Of a stretch of 64,000 nt of DNA, positions 18,118 through 26,307 are shown piece by piece. The notes under the pieces are model-generated. The model had not been told where the DNA came from and ran no database searches. It saw only the letters and a list, made by a program, of their open reading frames with translations. The position numbers and the translations under genes are program-made. Source of the stretch: Bacteroides sp. (GTDB taxonomy: Bacteria; Bacteroidota; Bacteroidia; Bacteroidales; Muribaculaceae); NCBI GenBank assembly GCA_014801955.1, contig JAAVDE010000025.1, positions 22,593 through 86,592 of the forward strand, given 5' to 3'. Each line of letters opens with the position of its first letter. The first letter of the stretch is position 1.

Positions 18118-19140
18118 ATGGCTATACCAACAATTTTTACGCGGTGGCTGGAGCTGCTGGAGGTTCCACACACTACGGATTATTCCGACAGGCGTTTCCA
18201 CGGTTTGTCGTTCAAGTCCTTCTTCGGGTTGTCGAAGCTGATGAACGTTTATGGCATCCGAACCAAGGGCCTGAAGCTGAACAATAAGGAGGAGCTGACC
18301 AAGTTGGAGGCTCCGTTTCTGGCTCAGAGCGTCGATGGCCCGATTATGCTCGTTAGCAGAGTGGACTCCGAAAATATTACCTATGATCTGCGCGGCGAGG
18401 TCATAACGGTTTCGCGCCCGGAGTTCAACAGCCGCTGGACCGGCGCTGTGCTGCTGGCCTTTCCCGCCGAGTCGGCGTCGGAGCCGGACTATGGGCGCCA
18501 CAGGCTGACGGAGGTGATTTCCTCGCTGTCGGCCTATGCGCTGGCAGTGGCCGCGCTCATCGTGTTCGCATATTTTTTCATTGACCGCGGGGTTTATGCC
18601 CGGTGGTCAACCGTGTTGCTGACGGTGTTTAATCTCGCGGGACTATATCTGAGCTACATGCTTTTGCAGAAGTCGCTGAATATCCACACCCGAACCAACG
18701 ACCGCGTTTGCGGAGTGCTGGAAAAGGGCGGCTGCGACTCAATCATGGCATCGTCGGCCTCGAAGCTGTTCGGCGTGTTTTCGTGGAGCGAGGTCGGCTT
18801 CGGCTATTTCGGCGTTTCGCTGGCAACGCTGCTGCTGTTTCCTCATCTTTGGCCGTCGCTGGCGGTGTTTAACGCCTGCTGCCTGCCCTACACGGTTTGG
18901 AGCATCTGGTATCAGCGCTTCCGGGCCCACCATTGGTGTACGCTCTGCGTCGGAGTGCAGTCAACCCTCTGGCTCCTGTTTTTCTGCTACCTCGGCGGCG
19001 GCTGGTTCGGTCGTTTTTTGCCTCTCCACGGCGACTTTTTCATTCTGCTGGCCGTTTATGTCTTTTCGGTCCTTTTCCTGAACATGATTCTCAGAATTTT
19101 CAAAAATATTCCATGCCATGAAGCAACTCCACGAACCTGA
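18118..19140 (+). CDS. VKOR-family membrane protein with degenerate C39-like domain
   Basis: This 340-aa protein is read from the ATG at 18118. Residues 1-120 resemble a peptidase C39-like module (FKSFFGLSKLMNVYGIRTKG) without a catalytic Cys near the start, so it is probably non-catalytic. Residues 140-330 are a vitamin K epoxide reductase domain with about five membrane segments, the loop cysteines in VCGVLEKGGCDS and the active-site CxxC in HHWCTLCVG. VKOR homologues re-oxidise DsbA-like proteins to make disulfide bonds. Many Bacteroidetes relatives carry a C-terminal thioredoxin domain; it is absent here. A tiny ORF overlaps its 3' end. Confidence 0.82.
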   Translation: MAIPTIFTRWLELLEVPHTTDYSDRRFHGLSFKSFFGLSKLMNVYGIRTKGLKLNNKEELTKLEAPFLAQSVDGPIMLVSRVDSENITYDLRGEVITVSRPEFNSRWTGAVLLAFPAESASEPDYGRHRLTEVISSLSAYALAVAALIVFAYFFIDRGVYARWSTVLLTVFNLAGLYLSYMLLQKSLNIHTRTNDRVCGVLEKGGCDSIMASSASKLFGVFSWSEVGFGYFGVSLATLLLFPHLWPSLAVFNACCLPYTVWSIWYQRFRAHHWCTLCVGVQSTLWLLFFCYLGGGWFGRFLPLHGDFFILLAVYVFSVLFLNMILRIFKNIPCHEATPRT

Positions 19141-19219
19141 GCTGACCGATGCCGTCGAGCTCACGGCGGCACAGCTCAACGACATTCGCCTGGTAACCGA
19201 CCCGGAGTCCGACGGCTGA
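19118..19219 (+). CDS. possible 33-aa peptide overlapping the VKOR gene
   Basis: A short ORF reads MKQLHEPELTDAVELTAAQL, then NDIRLVTDPESDG. It starts inside the VKOR gene's last codons in another frame and ends before a promoter at 19220. The middle motif (LTAAQLNDI) loosely resembles leader segments of Bacteroidetes secreted-peptide precursors that travel with C39/VKOR proteins. There is no Cys and no Gly-Gly cleavage site, so it may equally be a truncated remnant or chance ORF. Confidence 0.3.
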   Translation: MKQLHEPELTDAVELTAAQLNDIRLVTDPESDG

Positions 19220-19251
19220 TTTGGCCTTTTGGCGCCAAATAGCTATCTTTG
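19220..19251 (+). promoter_or_regulatory. promoter of the HGSNAT-like gene
   Basis: TTTG at 19220-19223 and TATCTTTG at 19244-19251 are 20 bp apart, matching the Bacteroidetes consensus. The predicted start of transcription is near 19257, about 25 nt before the ATG at 19283. Confidence 0.7.
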
Positions 19252-19282
19252 CGGTTAGATATAACTTGATTCTAACCGAACT

Positions 19283-20368
19283 ATGACTAAATCTTCTTCG
19301 CGCCTGGCTTCGCTCGACATTCTGCGTGGCCTCGACCTTTTCCTTCTCGTGTGGCTCCAGCCGGTTCTGCTTTCAATCGGCGGGGCCACCGATGCCGAGT
19401 GGTATCACCGCCTGCTTTGGCACTTCGACCATGAACGCTGGGTCGGCCTGAGGTTGTGGGATATGGTAATGCCGCTGTTTCTCTTCATGGTGGGTACGGC
19501 GATGCCTTTTGCTTTTGCGCGCTTCCGCAGCGGCCCGGAGCTTGACCGCCGAGGCGTTTATCGCCGCATCGGGCGCCGCTTTCTGCTGCTGTTTCTGTTT
19601 GGCATGATTGTTCAGGGCAACCTGCTCGCGCTGAATCCGGAGGCGATTCGAATCTATACGAACACCCTCCAGGCCATTGCGTTCGGCTACCTGATTGCGT
19701 CGGTTATCGTGCTTAACCTGGAGCTGCGCGGCCAGCTGATAGCAACGACTCTGTTGCTGCTCGTTTACTGGCTGCCGATGGCCTTTGCCGGCGACTATTC
19801 GCTGCAGGGAAGTTTTGCCTATCGCGTCGACGATCTGATTCTCGGCGATTTCCGCGGCGACAGAACCTACACCTGGGTCTGGAGTTCGCTGACGTTTGGC
19901 GCAACAGTTATGCTCGGCGCCTTTGCCGGCACGATGATGCGCGGCGTTGAGCCCCGAATGAGAACCCGGCGCGCCGGTCTGATGGCGCTGGCGGGCTTGG
20001 GGCTGATTGCCGCCGGCCTGATCTGGAGCCTCGAGCAGCCGATTATCAAGCGCCTTTGGACTGCGTCGATGACCCTGGTCAGCGGCGGCATCTGTTTTCT
20101 GCTGATGGCGCTCTTTTACTGGTGGATTGACGCCTTGGGTCATACCCGCGGCCTTGACTGGCTGAAAATCTACGGCACCAATGCCATTACGGCCTACGTT
20201 CTCGGCGAGGTTGTTGATTTCCGCAGCATTGTTAATTCAGTAAGCTTTGGCCTTCAGTCTATTATCGGCGATGAGTGGTATGCGGTGTGGCTCACTTTCG
20301 GCAACTTCGGAGTGTTGTTTCTGATTCTGCTGGCAATGTATAGAACGCACACCCATCTGAAACTTTGA
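19283..20368 (+). CDS. HGSNAT/DUF5009-type membrane acyltransferase
   Basis: This 361-aa integral membrane protein has about ten helices. It begins with SRLASLDILRGLDLFLLVWL, the start typical of the heparan-alpha-glucosaminide N-acetyltransferase-like (DUF5009) family. The loop LWDMVMPLFLFMVGTAMPFA and the later YGTNAITAYVLGEVVDF also fit. Bacterial members are common in Bacteroidetes and are thought to acetylate sugars across the membrane. A catalytic His equivalent is not certain from sequence alone. It is a single gene with its own promoter; the 109 bp after it hold only a short CGTTTG/CAAACG inverted repeat. Confidence 0.8.
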   Translation: MTKSSSRLASLDILRGLDLFLLVWLQPVLLSIGGATDAEWYHRLLWHFDHERWVGLRLWDMVMPLFLFMVGTAMPFAFARFRSGPELDRRGVYRRIGRRFLLLFLFGMIVQGNLLALNPEAIRIYTNTLQAIAFGYLIASVIVLNLELRGQLIATTLLLLVYWLPMAFAGDYSLQGSFAYRVDDLILGDFRGDRTYTWVWSSLTFGATVMLGAFAGTMMRGVEPRMRTRRAGLMALAGLGLIAAGLIWSLEQPIIKRLWTASMTLVSGGICFLLMALFYWWIDALGHTRGLDWLKIYGTNAITAYVLGEVVDFRSIVNSVSFGLQSIIGDEWYAVWLTFGNFGVLFLILLAMYRTHTHLKL

Positions 20369-20477
20369 AATTTTTTTTCGTAATTCATGTCACCTTTTGT
20401 GGCCCGTTTGCGTCAAACAAACGAGGACCCTCAAAAACAACGACATTAATTATTAACCCTTAAAATTTTATAACATT

Positions 20478-20939
20478 ATGACCGGAAATCAAGAATTTAT
20501 GCTTTATGATGGTTTGATTAGTTTAGTTGGTAATATGCTATGGTATGTAGTATTAATCATAGTTTGCTGGCTTATTTATCGTGCTCGCCGCAACGCCGAC
20601 AACAAAAATGCAGAAATCATGATGAAGGCTATCGAAACCAATTCAACTGTCGATGCCGATAAGCTAATCAACGCTCTCAGCCAACCGCGCAAGTCGCCAG
20701 AGCAGATTCGTCAGCGCTATCTACTTTGCGGTTGCATCGGAACGTTCATCGGCCTTGGCGCCATTGTTATTAACGTTATTTGCATCAGTATGTATGGTGG
20801 CAATAATAGGTATTATACTTTAACGCCCGTATTCCCAGTGTTATTAATGTTTGTTGCCGGAATCAGCCTGGCAGTCGGCATGGCGTACATGACCGTTTTC
20901 TTCGCTTCAAGAAAAAACTCGAAATCTAATAAGGAATAA
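20478..20939 (+). CDS. small membrane protein (DUF6249-like)
   Basis: This 153-aa protein has one N-terminal membrane helix (LWYVVLIIVCWLIYR), a polar stretch with basic and Gln residues (residues 36-80), and two further helices near 85-105 and 115-140. The layout matches small DUF6249-type proteins that often precede ECF sigma genes in Bacteroidales. Its stop directly abuts the sigma factor start at 20940. Its 5' part is more AT-rich than the neighbours. It may sense membrane state for the sigma factor, which is inference from context. Confidence 0.65.
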   Translation: MTGNQEFMLYDGLISLVGNMLWYVVLIIVCWLIYRARRNADNKNAEIMMKAIETNSTVDADKLINALSQPRKSPEQIRQRYLLCGCIGTFIGLGAIVINVICISMYGGNNRYYTLTPVFPVLLMFVAGISLAVGMAYMTVFFASRKNSKSNKE

Positions 20940-21416
20940 ATGACCCGCCAGGAATTTATCCGGCATGTGGAGAGCAATCAGGAGGCGGTTCGCCGGTTCC
21001 TGACGGCTCTCTGCTGCGGCAACAGCGGCTTGGCCGACGACCTGGCGCAGGAGGCTTTCATGAAGGCATATCTCTCGCTGGACGACTTCCGGGGCGAGAG
21101 CGGGTTTCGAACATGGGTGTTTCGCATTGCCTACACAACGTTCGTTTCCGACCGCCGCGTCGCGCGCTGCCGGTTCGAACCCATCGAGTCCGCCACCTCG
21201 GTGGCCTCGCCTGGACGGGCAGATTCCGGCTTCGACAATCAGGCGCTCTATGCCGCCCTGGAGCAACTGTCGGAAAAGGAGCGTTCGGCCATTTTGCTCC
21301 ACTATATGCAGGGCTATTCCGTTGCCGAAATCGCCGACATTACAGAATCAACCGTCGCCGCCGTTAAGCAACTGCTTTCGCGCGGGCGCGTTCACCTTAA
21401 AGATTTATTAAGCTAA
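20940..21416 (+). CDS. ECF-type RNA polymerase sigma factor
   Basis: This 158-aa sigma-70 family factor has region 2 at about residues 10-75 (DDLAQEAFMKAYLSLDDFRG and FRTWVFRIAYTTFVSDRR) and region 4 at about 98-150 (LEQLSEKERSAILLHYMQGY then SVAEIADITESTVAAVKQLL). There is no region 1 or 3, as in ECF factors. It directs core RNA polymerase to alternative promoters. It is sandwiched between a small membrane protein and a likely anti-sigma-like membrane protein, as in many regulatory trios. Confidence 0.9.
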   Translation: MTRQEFIRHVESNQEAVRRFLTALCCGNSGLADDLAQEAFMKAYLSLDDFRGESGFRTWVFRIAYTTFVSDRRVARCRFEPIESATSVASPGRADSGFDNQALYAALEQLSEKERSAILLHYMQGYSVAEIADITESTVAAVKQLLSRGRVHLKDLLS

Positions 21417-21421
21417 CGATT

Positions 21422-21772
21422 ATGGACGACGATAAACTCAAAGATATTTTCGCCGGTTTCAACCCCGAAATCTCCGACTCAGCCGACTTTATGGCCGGTT
21501 TGAACCGCCACCTCGAGTTGGCAGAGCTGGCACGCCAACGAATCGAGGCTGCACGCCGCCGCAGCAAGCGCGCGGTAATCATCGCCGCCATAGCCGGTTT
21601 CGGCGGCGGCGTAATGTCGGCGCTGTGCTATCCGGCTCTTCTGAGGCTGGCTGCGTCGTGGTCGGTTGAGGCAGCTCCGACTCTGGCCGTCGCGGTTCTG
21701 TCGGCCCTGACCCTGCTGCTGACCTATGCGGCCTATGACCTGGCGCTGGCATCATCGGAAATAAAACATTAG
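21422..21772 (+). CDS. putative anti-sigma-like membrane protein
   Basis: This 116-aa protein has an acidic N-terminal helix (DDDKLKDIFAGFNPEISDSADF), an Arg-rich stretch, and two membrane helices (about residues 56-74 and 84-110). It follows the sigma gene by 5 bp. Size, topology and position suggest that it binds and restrains the sigma factor, but no zinc-binding HxxxCxxC motif is present. Function is therefore inferred from context only. Confidence 0.6.
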   Translation: MDDDKLKDIFAGFNPEISDSADFMAGLNRHLELAELARQRIEAARRRSKRAVIIAAIAGFGGGVMSALCYPALLRLAASWSVEAAPTLAVAVLSALTLLLTYAAYDLALASSEIKH

Positions 21773-21809
21773 ACTTAGTCTAAATATTGAATACTTAGTG
21801 AAACATCAT

Positions 21810-21835
21810 AAAAGCGGCTATAATTGGTCGCTTTT
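21810..21835 (+). terminator. hairpin after the sigma operon
   Basis: AAAAGCG (21810-21816) pairs with CGCTTTT (21829-21835), followed by TG-rich sequence. It sits 38 bp after the last gene of the sigma operon. The stem is short, so strength is uncertain. Confidence 0.4.
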
Positions 21836-21901
21836 GTTGGTTAAGACGCCGTATGTTTCACGTTGTAACTAACTTAAATGGCTGATAATCAGTGGGTAAA
21901 T

Positions 21902-21937
21902 AAAATCAGCTGTTTGCAATTGTAAACAGCTGATTTT
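21902..21937. promoter_or_regulatory. 36-bp palindrome upstream of dnaA
   Basis: AAAATCAGCTGTTT (21902-21915) and AAACAGCTGATTTT (21924-21937) are perfect inverted copies around an 8-bp AT-rich centre. The 284-bp gap between the sigma operon and dnaA otherwise holds AT-rich sequence. It could be an operator, an origin-related site or a cruciform-type terminator. Confidence 0.75.
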
Positions 21938-22056
21938 CAGCAGTGTTTAATTCCTTTGAAAAAAACAAATCTTTCGCCGTTTTTTTTTCAACAAAAAAAG
22001 TATGAAATTTGCATTGCAAAACGTCAAATCACCCCAATTTTAAGTCAATCTGCCAC

Positions 22057-23445
22057 ATGGAAATGACTCCCCAAGAAAAATGGGCTGAATGCTGTCGCCT
22101 TTTCCGCGACAATGTTTCGCCCGAACAATTCGACTGCTGGTTCAAACCCGCGCAGTTCGTTTCGTTCATCGACCAAAAGCTGACGATTCGCGTACCGTCG
22201 TCATACTTCAAAGAGCAGCTCGAGGCAACCTACCTGCCGCTGCTCCGCGTCGTTTTGCGTCGCGTTTATGGCTCGGACGTTAAGCTGTTCTATAACTATC
22301 AGGTCGTTAGCGGGCAAAAGGACGCAAATGTGGCAGAGTCCTCGACCAATCAGTCCGCTGCGGTAGGCAACCGAACGAATGCGGCCAACCCCTTCGTTTC
22401 CAAAGGCGAGGAAGAAATCGACACCCAGCTCAACCCGCGCTATAACTTCGACAACTACTGCACCGGCGAGTGCAACCTGCTCGCCGGCACTATCGGCAAG
22501 GCGATTGCAAAAAATCCGTCGAGCCAGACCTATAATCCTCTCTTCGTTTTCGGCCCTCCCGGCGTTGGCAAGACCCACCTGGTTCAGGCCATCGGCATCG
22601 GCATTAAAGAAACCCGCCCGAGCGCGCGCGTGCTCTACGTTACCGCGCGCCTGTTTGAAAGCCAGTTCACCGCAGCCAACGCCCGCGGCAAAATCAATGA
22701 TTTCACCGCTTTCTACCAGGGCATTGACACTCTGATTATCGACGACATCCAGGACTTCATCGGCAAGCCCGGCACCCAGCGCACTTTCTTCCATATTTTC
22801 AACCACCTCCACCTCAACGGCAAGCAGCTGATAATGACCAGCGACGTTTGCCCCTCGGAGATGGACAACATGGAGGAGCGCCTGCTTTCGCGCTTCAAAT
22901 GGGGCATGACCTGCGAACTCTATCGCCCGGACTACGATATGCGCTTAAAAGTGCTGACAACCAAGGCCGAGCAGGAGGGCATTGATATACCTCGCGAGGT
23001 TCTGGAATATATCGCCGAAAACGTTACGAAGAGCTTCCGTGAACTCGAAGGCATAATGGTTTCGCTCGTTGCCAACTCGGCGATTGAAAACCGCCCCATC
23101 GACCTGGCGCTGGCCCAGAAGGTGATTGCCAACAGCGTTAAGATTCGCCGCAACACCGTTAACTTCGAAATGATTGCCGAGCAGGTTAGCGCCTTCTATA
23201 ACATTGCTGCCGACGAGCTCTTTACCCGCTCGCGCAAGCGCGAAATCAACGATGCGCGCCAGGTTGTTATGTACATGACCAAGCGACACACCCAGCTGTC
23301 GCTCTCGGCCATTGGCTCGCGCCTGAGCCGCAACCACGCAACGGTTCTCCACGCGGTCAACAACATTGAAAACCGCATGGCCACCGAGCCGCAGCTGCGC
23401 GCCGACATTGCCGCCCTGGAGCAGGCGCTTTCGCCCCGAGGCTAA
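22057..23445 (+). CDS. dnaA: chromosomal replication initiator DnaA
   Basis: This 462-aa protein is read from the ATG at 22057, giving the usual N-terminus (MEMTPQEKWAECCRLFRDNV). Domain I spans about 1-85, followed by a short linker. Domain III carries Walker A GPPGVGKTH (about 165-173), Walker B LIIDDIQDF and the arginine-finger region. Domain IV (from about 365) carries the DNA-binding signature LSAIGSRLSRNHATVLHAV. It opens the replication origin in an ATP-dependent way. It is flanked by unrelated genes, not dnaN, as is common in Bacteroidetes. The upstream palindrome at 21902-21937 may be regulatory. Confidence 0.96.
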   Translation: MEMTPQEKWAECCRLFRDNVSPEQFDCWFKPAQFVSFIDQKLTIRVPSSYFKEQLEATYLPLLRVVLRRVYGSDVKLFYNYQVVSGQKDANVAESSTNQSAAVGNRTNAANPFVSKGEEEIDTQLNPRYNFDNYCTGECNLLAGTIGKAIAKNPSSQTYNPLFVFGPPGVGKTHLVQAIGIGIKETRPSARVLYVTARLFESQFTAANARGKINDFTAFYQGIDTLIIDDIQDFIGKPGTQRTFFHIFNHLHLNGKQLIMTSDVCPSEMDNMEERLLSRFKWGMTCELYRPDYDMRLKVLTTKAEQEGIDIPREVLEYIAENVTKSFRELEGIMVSLVANSAIENRPIDLALAQKVIANSVKIRRNTVNFEMIAEQVSAFYNIAADELFTRSRKREINDARQVVMYMTKRHTQLSLSAIGSRLSRNHATVLHAVNNIENRMATEPQLRADIAALEQALSPRG

Positions 23446-23454
23446 TTCTCTTTT

Positions 23455-23871
23455 TTAGCGATAGAGAGTGCGGAAGCCATAGGTTTTCGCAAGATGCTCC
23501 GCCTGGTCGGGCGTGGCAAACAGTTGCAGCGAATCGCCCGCAAGCGCGTCGCGTCGCAGATAGGCCTCGGCCAGGTCGGGATTGTCGCCGACGTTGATTC
23601 CAATGTGGGTCAGATTAGGGTCGGCTTTGGCGCGTGCCGCTTCCTTGATGTTTTCCATTCGCGAGGCAGCGTTATCAGCATTCCAGATGGTAACGCTGAC
23701 GTTTTGCGTGCCGAGATCGGCCAGGTTCAGTGTGCCCAGGCGGTGCTCGATATTTTCGGGCGGTCGGGTGGGGTAGTTATGCAGCTGCGACGCGGCGCTG
23801 TTGCGGCTCGAAATCAGCAAAAGCACCAGTGCAGCCAGAAAAATAGACAAAGGTGCACGATAATTATTCAT
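23455..23871 (-). CDS. secreted thioredoxin-fold protein without Cys
   Basis: This 138-aa protein has a signal peptide or membrane anchor (APLSIFLAALVLLLIS). A compact domain follows in which VSVTIWNADNAASRMENIK, LTHIGINVGDNP and LQLFATPDQAEHLAKTYGF suggest a thioredoxin-like beta-alpha-beta arrangement. No Cys pair is present, so redox activity is unlikely. It lies 35 bp downstream of purT on the same strand and is convergent with dnaA (gap 9 bp). Function unknown. Confidence 0.6.
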   Translation of the reverse strand: MNNYRAPLSIFLAALVLLLISSRNSAASQLHNYPTRPPENIEHRLGTLNLADLGTQNVSVTIWNADNAASRMENIKEAARAKADPNLTHIGINVGDNPDLAEAYLRRDALAGDSLQLFATPDQAEHLAKTYGFRTLYR

Positions 23872-23906
23872 GCACCTATAACGTTTCAGAAGATTGGAGA
23901 GTTCGC

Positions 23907-25091
23907 TCAGCGCAGGCTGACGCTCAGCTCGCCCAGTGCCTGTTCGGCCTTTTCGCGGGCGGCGAGAACGGAGTCGGCGGTTGCGAGGATGACTGCCATG
24001 CGGCGGTGGCCCGAAACCTCCGGCTTGCCGAAAATGCGCATCTGAGTGCCCGGCGTGGCCAGGACGCGGTCGAGGTTGCCGAGAACGATTTCGCGGCTGT
24101 TGCCCTCAACGACCACCGCAGCGCTGGCCGACGGACCGAAGAACCTGATTTCCGGCACCGGCAGACCAAGGATGGCGCGGGCGTGGAGCGCGAACTCGCT
24201 GAGGTCCTGGGAAATCATGGTGACCATGCCGGTGTCGTGGGGGCGCGGCGAAACTTCCGAGAAGATAACCTCGTCGCCCTTAACGAAGAGCTCAACGCCG
24301 AAAAGGCCGTAGCCGCCGAGGGCGTCGGTTACCTTCAGCGCGATTTCGCGGGCGCGCTGAAGCGCCAGGGGCGACATTGGCTGCGGCTGCCACGAAAAGC
24401 GGTAGTCGCCGTTGACCTGAACGTGGCCGACCGGCTCGCAATAGGCCGTGCCCGAAATGGAGCGCACGGTCAGCAGCGTGATTTCATAGTCGAACTTAAC
24501 GAAGCCCTCAACGATTACGCGGCCGGCGTCGGCGCGGGCGCCTTCGCGGGCCTCGGTCCAGGCGGCCTCGATCTGGTCGGGCGTCTTTATTGTTGACTGG
24601 CCGTGGCCGCTCGAGCTCATTACCGGCTTAACGACGCAGGGCAGGCCAATCTCCTCAACGGCCCGGAGAAACTCGGAGTGCGACGACGCGAAGCGGTAGG
24701 GCGATGTGGGCAGTCCCAGCTCCTCGGCCGCCAGGCGGCGAATGCCTTCGCGGTTCATGGTCAGCAGAGTAGCGTTGGCCGTAGGGGTTACGTTGAAGCC
24801 CTCTTTTTCGAGCTCAACGAGCGTTGGCGTTGCAATGGCTTCAACCTCGGGAACAATATGGTCGGGGCGCTCGGCCTCAACAATGCGGCGCAGCTCGGCG
24901 CCATCGAGCATGTTGAAAACATAGCTGCGGTTCGCAACCTGCATTGCCGGAGCGTCGGCATACTTGTCGCACGCAATGACCTCAACGCCGAAGCGCTGCA
25001 GTTCGATTGCAACTTCCTTTCCGAGTTCGCCGCTTCCGAGCAGCATAACCTTTTTTCCCGAAGGCGTAAACGGGGTTCCGAGCGAGGTCAT
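23907..25091 (-). CDS. purT: formate-dependent phosphoribosylglycinamide formyltransferase
   Basis: This 394-aa ATP-grasp enzyme uses formate and ATP to make formyl-GAR in purine synthesis. Motifs include the N-terminal [20 protein letters not shown], the ATP-grasp lysine region [32 protein letters not shown] and the metal-site [16 protein letters not shown]. Length is typical of PurT. Its start overlaps the stop of the Crp-like gene by 4 nt. It gives folate-independent synthesis, consistent with formate being available to an anaerobe. Confidence 0.95.
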   Translation of the reverse strand: MTSLGTPFTPSGKKVMLLGSGELGKEVAIELQRFGVEVIACDKYADAPAMQVANRSYVFNMLDGAELRRIVEAERPDHIVPEVEAIATPTLVELEKEGFNVTPTANATLLTMNREGIRRLAAEELGLPTSPYRFASSHSEFLRAVEEIGLPCVVKPVMSSSGHGQSTIKTPDQIEAAWTEAREGARADAGRVIVEGFVKFDYEITLLTVRSISGTAYCEPVGHVQVNGDYRFSWQPQPMSPLALQRAREIALKVTDALGGYGLFGVELFVKGDEVIFSEVSPRPHDTGMVTMISQDLSEFALHARAILGLPVPEIRFFGPSASAAVVVEGNSREIVLGNLDRVLATPGTQMRIFGKPEVSGHRRMAVILATADSVLAAREKAEQALGELSVSLR

Positions 25092-25786
25092 CCGAATTTG
25101 CTGATTTTATGTAGTTGTTCTTCGTTTAGGATTCTGATGCGGCGGCCGTCAACGGTTATGAGGCGCTCGGTCGCGAAGGCCGAGAGCGTTCGTATTGCGT
25201 TGGCGGTCGTCATGTTCGAGAGGTTGGCGAGGTCCTCGCGGCTGAGGTAGATGCGCAGCGTTGAGTCGTCGTCTTCATAGCCGTAGTTCTGAATCAGAAT
25301 AATCAGAGCCTCGGCCAGGCGGCCTCGGATGTGCTTCTGGGTCAGATTAACGATTTTCGTGTCGGAGTTGCCGAGATTGTGGGCCAGCTCGCGAATAAAG
25401 AACAGGGCCACCTGATTGTTCTGCTCAATCAGGGTCTGAACGATGCTCAGCGGCAGCGTGCCGACGGTGCTCTGCTCAAAAGCCGACGCCGAGCTGACGT
25501 ATGGCTCCTGGGCAAAGTAGGCGCGATAGCCGAAATATTGCACCGGGCGAATCAGCCGCAGAATCTGCGACCGGCCGCCAATGCCCTCTTTCCACTTTTT
25601 TACCTTGCCTTTGAGCAAACACCAGAGATTAACCGGCGCGTCTCCCTCGGCGTAGATTACTTCATTTTTTTTGTAGTGGTGCAGAACGAAATTTTCCGAA
25701 ACCAGGCGCTTTTCATCGGGGGTCAATACCGACCATAAATCTGCGAGGTCTTCGCTTATAACGTGTTCCAATACTTGTTTAATCAT
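25088..25786 (-). CDS. Crp/Fnr-family transcriptional regulator
   Basis: This 232-aa protein has a cyclic-nucleotide-binding-like beta-roll at about residues 25-145 ([20 protein letters not shown] and [18 protein letters not shown]) and a winged-helix domain at about 155-228 ([40 protein letters not shown]). There are no N-terminal cysteines for a 4Fe-4S cluster, so it is not a classical Fnr oxygen sensor. It is co-transcribed with purT. Its -7 element is only 4 bp from the ATG, suggesting a leaderless or very short-leader mRNA. Ligand unknown. Confidence 0.88.
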   Translation of the reverse strand: MIKQVLEHVISEDLADLWSVLTPDEKRLVSENFVLHHYKKNEVIYAEGDAPVNLWCLLKGKVKKWKEGIGGRSQILRLIRPVQYFGYRAYFAQEPYVSSASAFEQSTVGTLPLSIVQTLIEQNNQVALFFIRELAHNLGNSDTKIVNLTQKHIRGRLAEALIILIQNYGYEDDDSTLRIYLSREDLANLSNMTTANAIRTLSAFATERLITVDGRRIRILNEEQLHKISKFG

Positions 25787-25790
25787 GGTG

Positions 25791-25822
25791 CAAAGTTACG
25801 ACTTTTTAACCAATTATCCAAA
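25791..25822 (-). promoter_or_regulatory. promoter of the Crp/Fnr-purT unit
   Basis: On the minus strand TTTG (25822-25819) and TAACTTTG (25798-25791) are 20 bp apart. The -7 element ends 4 bp from the ATG (25786), so transcription would begin at or next to the start codon. Confidence 0.75.
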
Positions 25823-25860
25823 AATCGCCGTTATCGCCGTTTATTCTGCGAAAAATTTCG

Positions 25861-25868
25861 TAACTTTG
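25861..25868 (+). promoter_or_regulatory. -7 element of the ruvX operon
   Basis: TAACTTTG matches the Bacteroidetes -7 consensus 16 bp before the ruvX ATG. The -33 region is only TTTA-like at 25840-25843. With the divergent promoter at 25791-25822 it forms a compact back-to-back control region. Confidence 0.6.
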
Positions 25869-25884
25869 CAGAAATTATATACCG

Positions 25885-26307
25885 ATGGCTCGAATTCTTT
25901 GTATAGACTACGGACGGCGTCGCTGCGGAATCGCGGTGACCGATGAGTTGCGCATTTCCGCCTCGCCGCTAACGACGGTCGGCGCCCACGAAATCCTGCA
26001 ATTCGTTCAGAACTATATTGCCGCCAACCGCGTGGACCTGGTCCTCGTTGGCCGCCCGACGACCCTGCGCGGCGAAGACTCCGAGTCATGGACGTATATT
26101 GAGCCGTTTACCCGCGCGCTGCAGCGCCGCCTGCCGCAGGGAGTCAGGATGGAGCTCTATGACGAGCGCTTCACCTCCTCGCTGGCCCACAAGGCAATGC
26201 TCGCCGGCGGGTTGCGCCGCCAGGCCCGCCGCGACAAGGCGCTGGTCGACCGAACGGCTGCAACCATCATTCTGACCGATTATCTTGAAAGTATATATAA
26301 CCACTAA
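25885..26307 (+). CDS. ruvX: RuvX/YqgF-type Holliday junction resolvase
   Basis: This 140-aa RNase H-fold protein has the YqgF pattern: first-strand motif ILCIDYGRRRCGIAVTDELR with catalytic Asp8, DLVLVGRPTTLRGEDSES, ELYDERFTSSLA with acidic residues, and KALVDRTAATIILTDYLE. The family acts in 16S rRNA 5' processing and may resolve DNA junctions. It directly abuts the def gene. Length is normal. Confidence 0.92.
   Translation: MARILCIDYGRRRCGIAVTDELRISASPLTTVGAHEILQFVQNYIAANRVDLVLVGRPTTLRGEDSESWTYIEPFTRALQRRLPQGVRMELYDERFTSSLAHKAMLAGGLRRQARRDKALVDRTAATIILTDYLESIYNH

Noticed and set aside
21165..21185. tRNA-like GGTTCGAAC motif
   Set aside because: It lies inside the ECF sigma gene and has no cloverleaf around it.
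22009..22056. 16-residue longer DnaA start
   Set aside because: The start at 22057 gives the normal DnaA N-terminus; the extension is AT-rich leader sequence.
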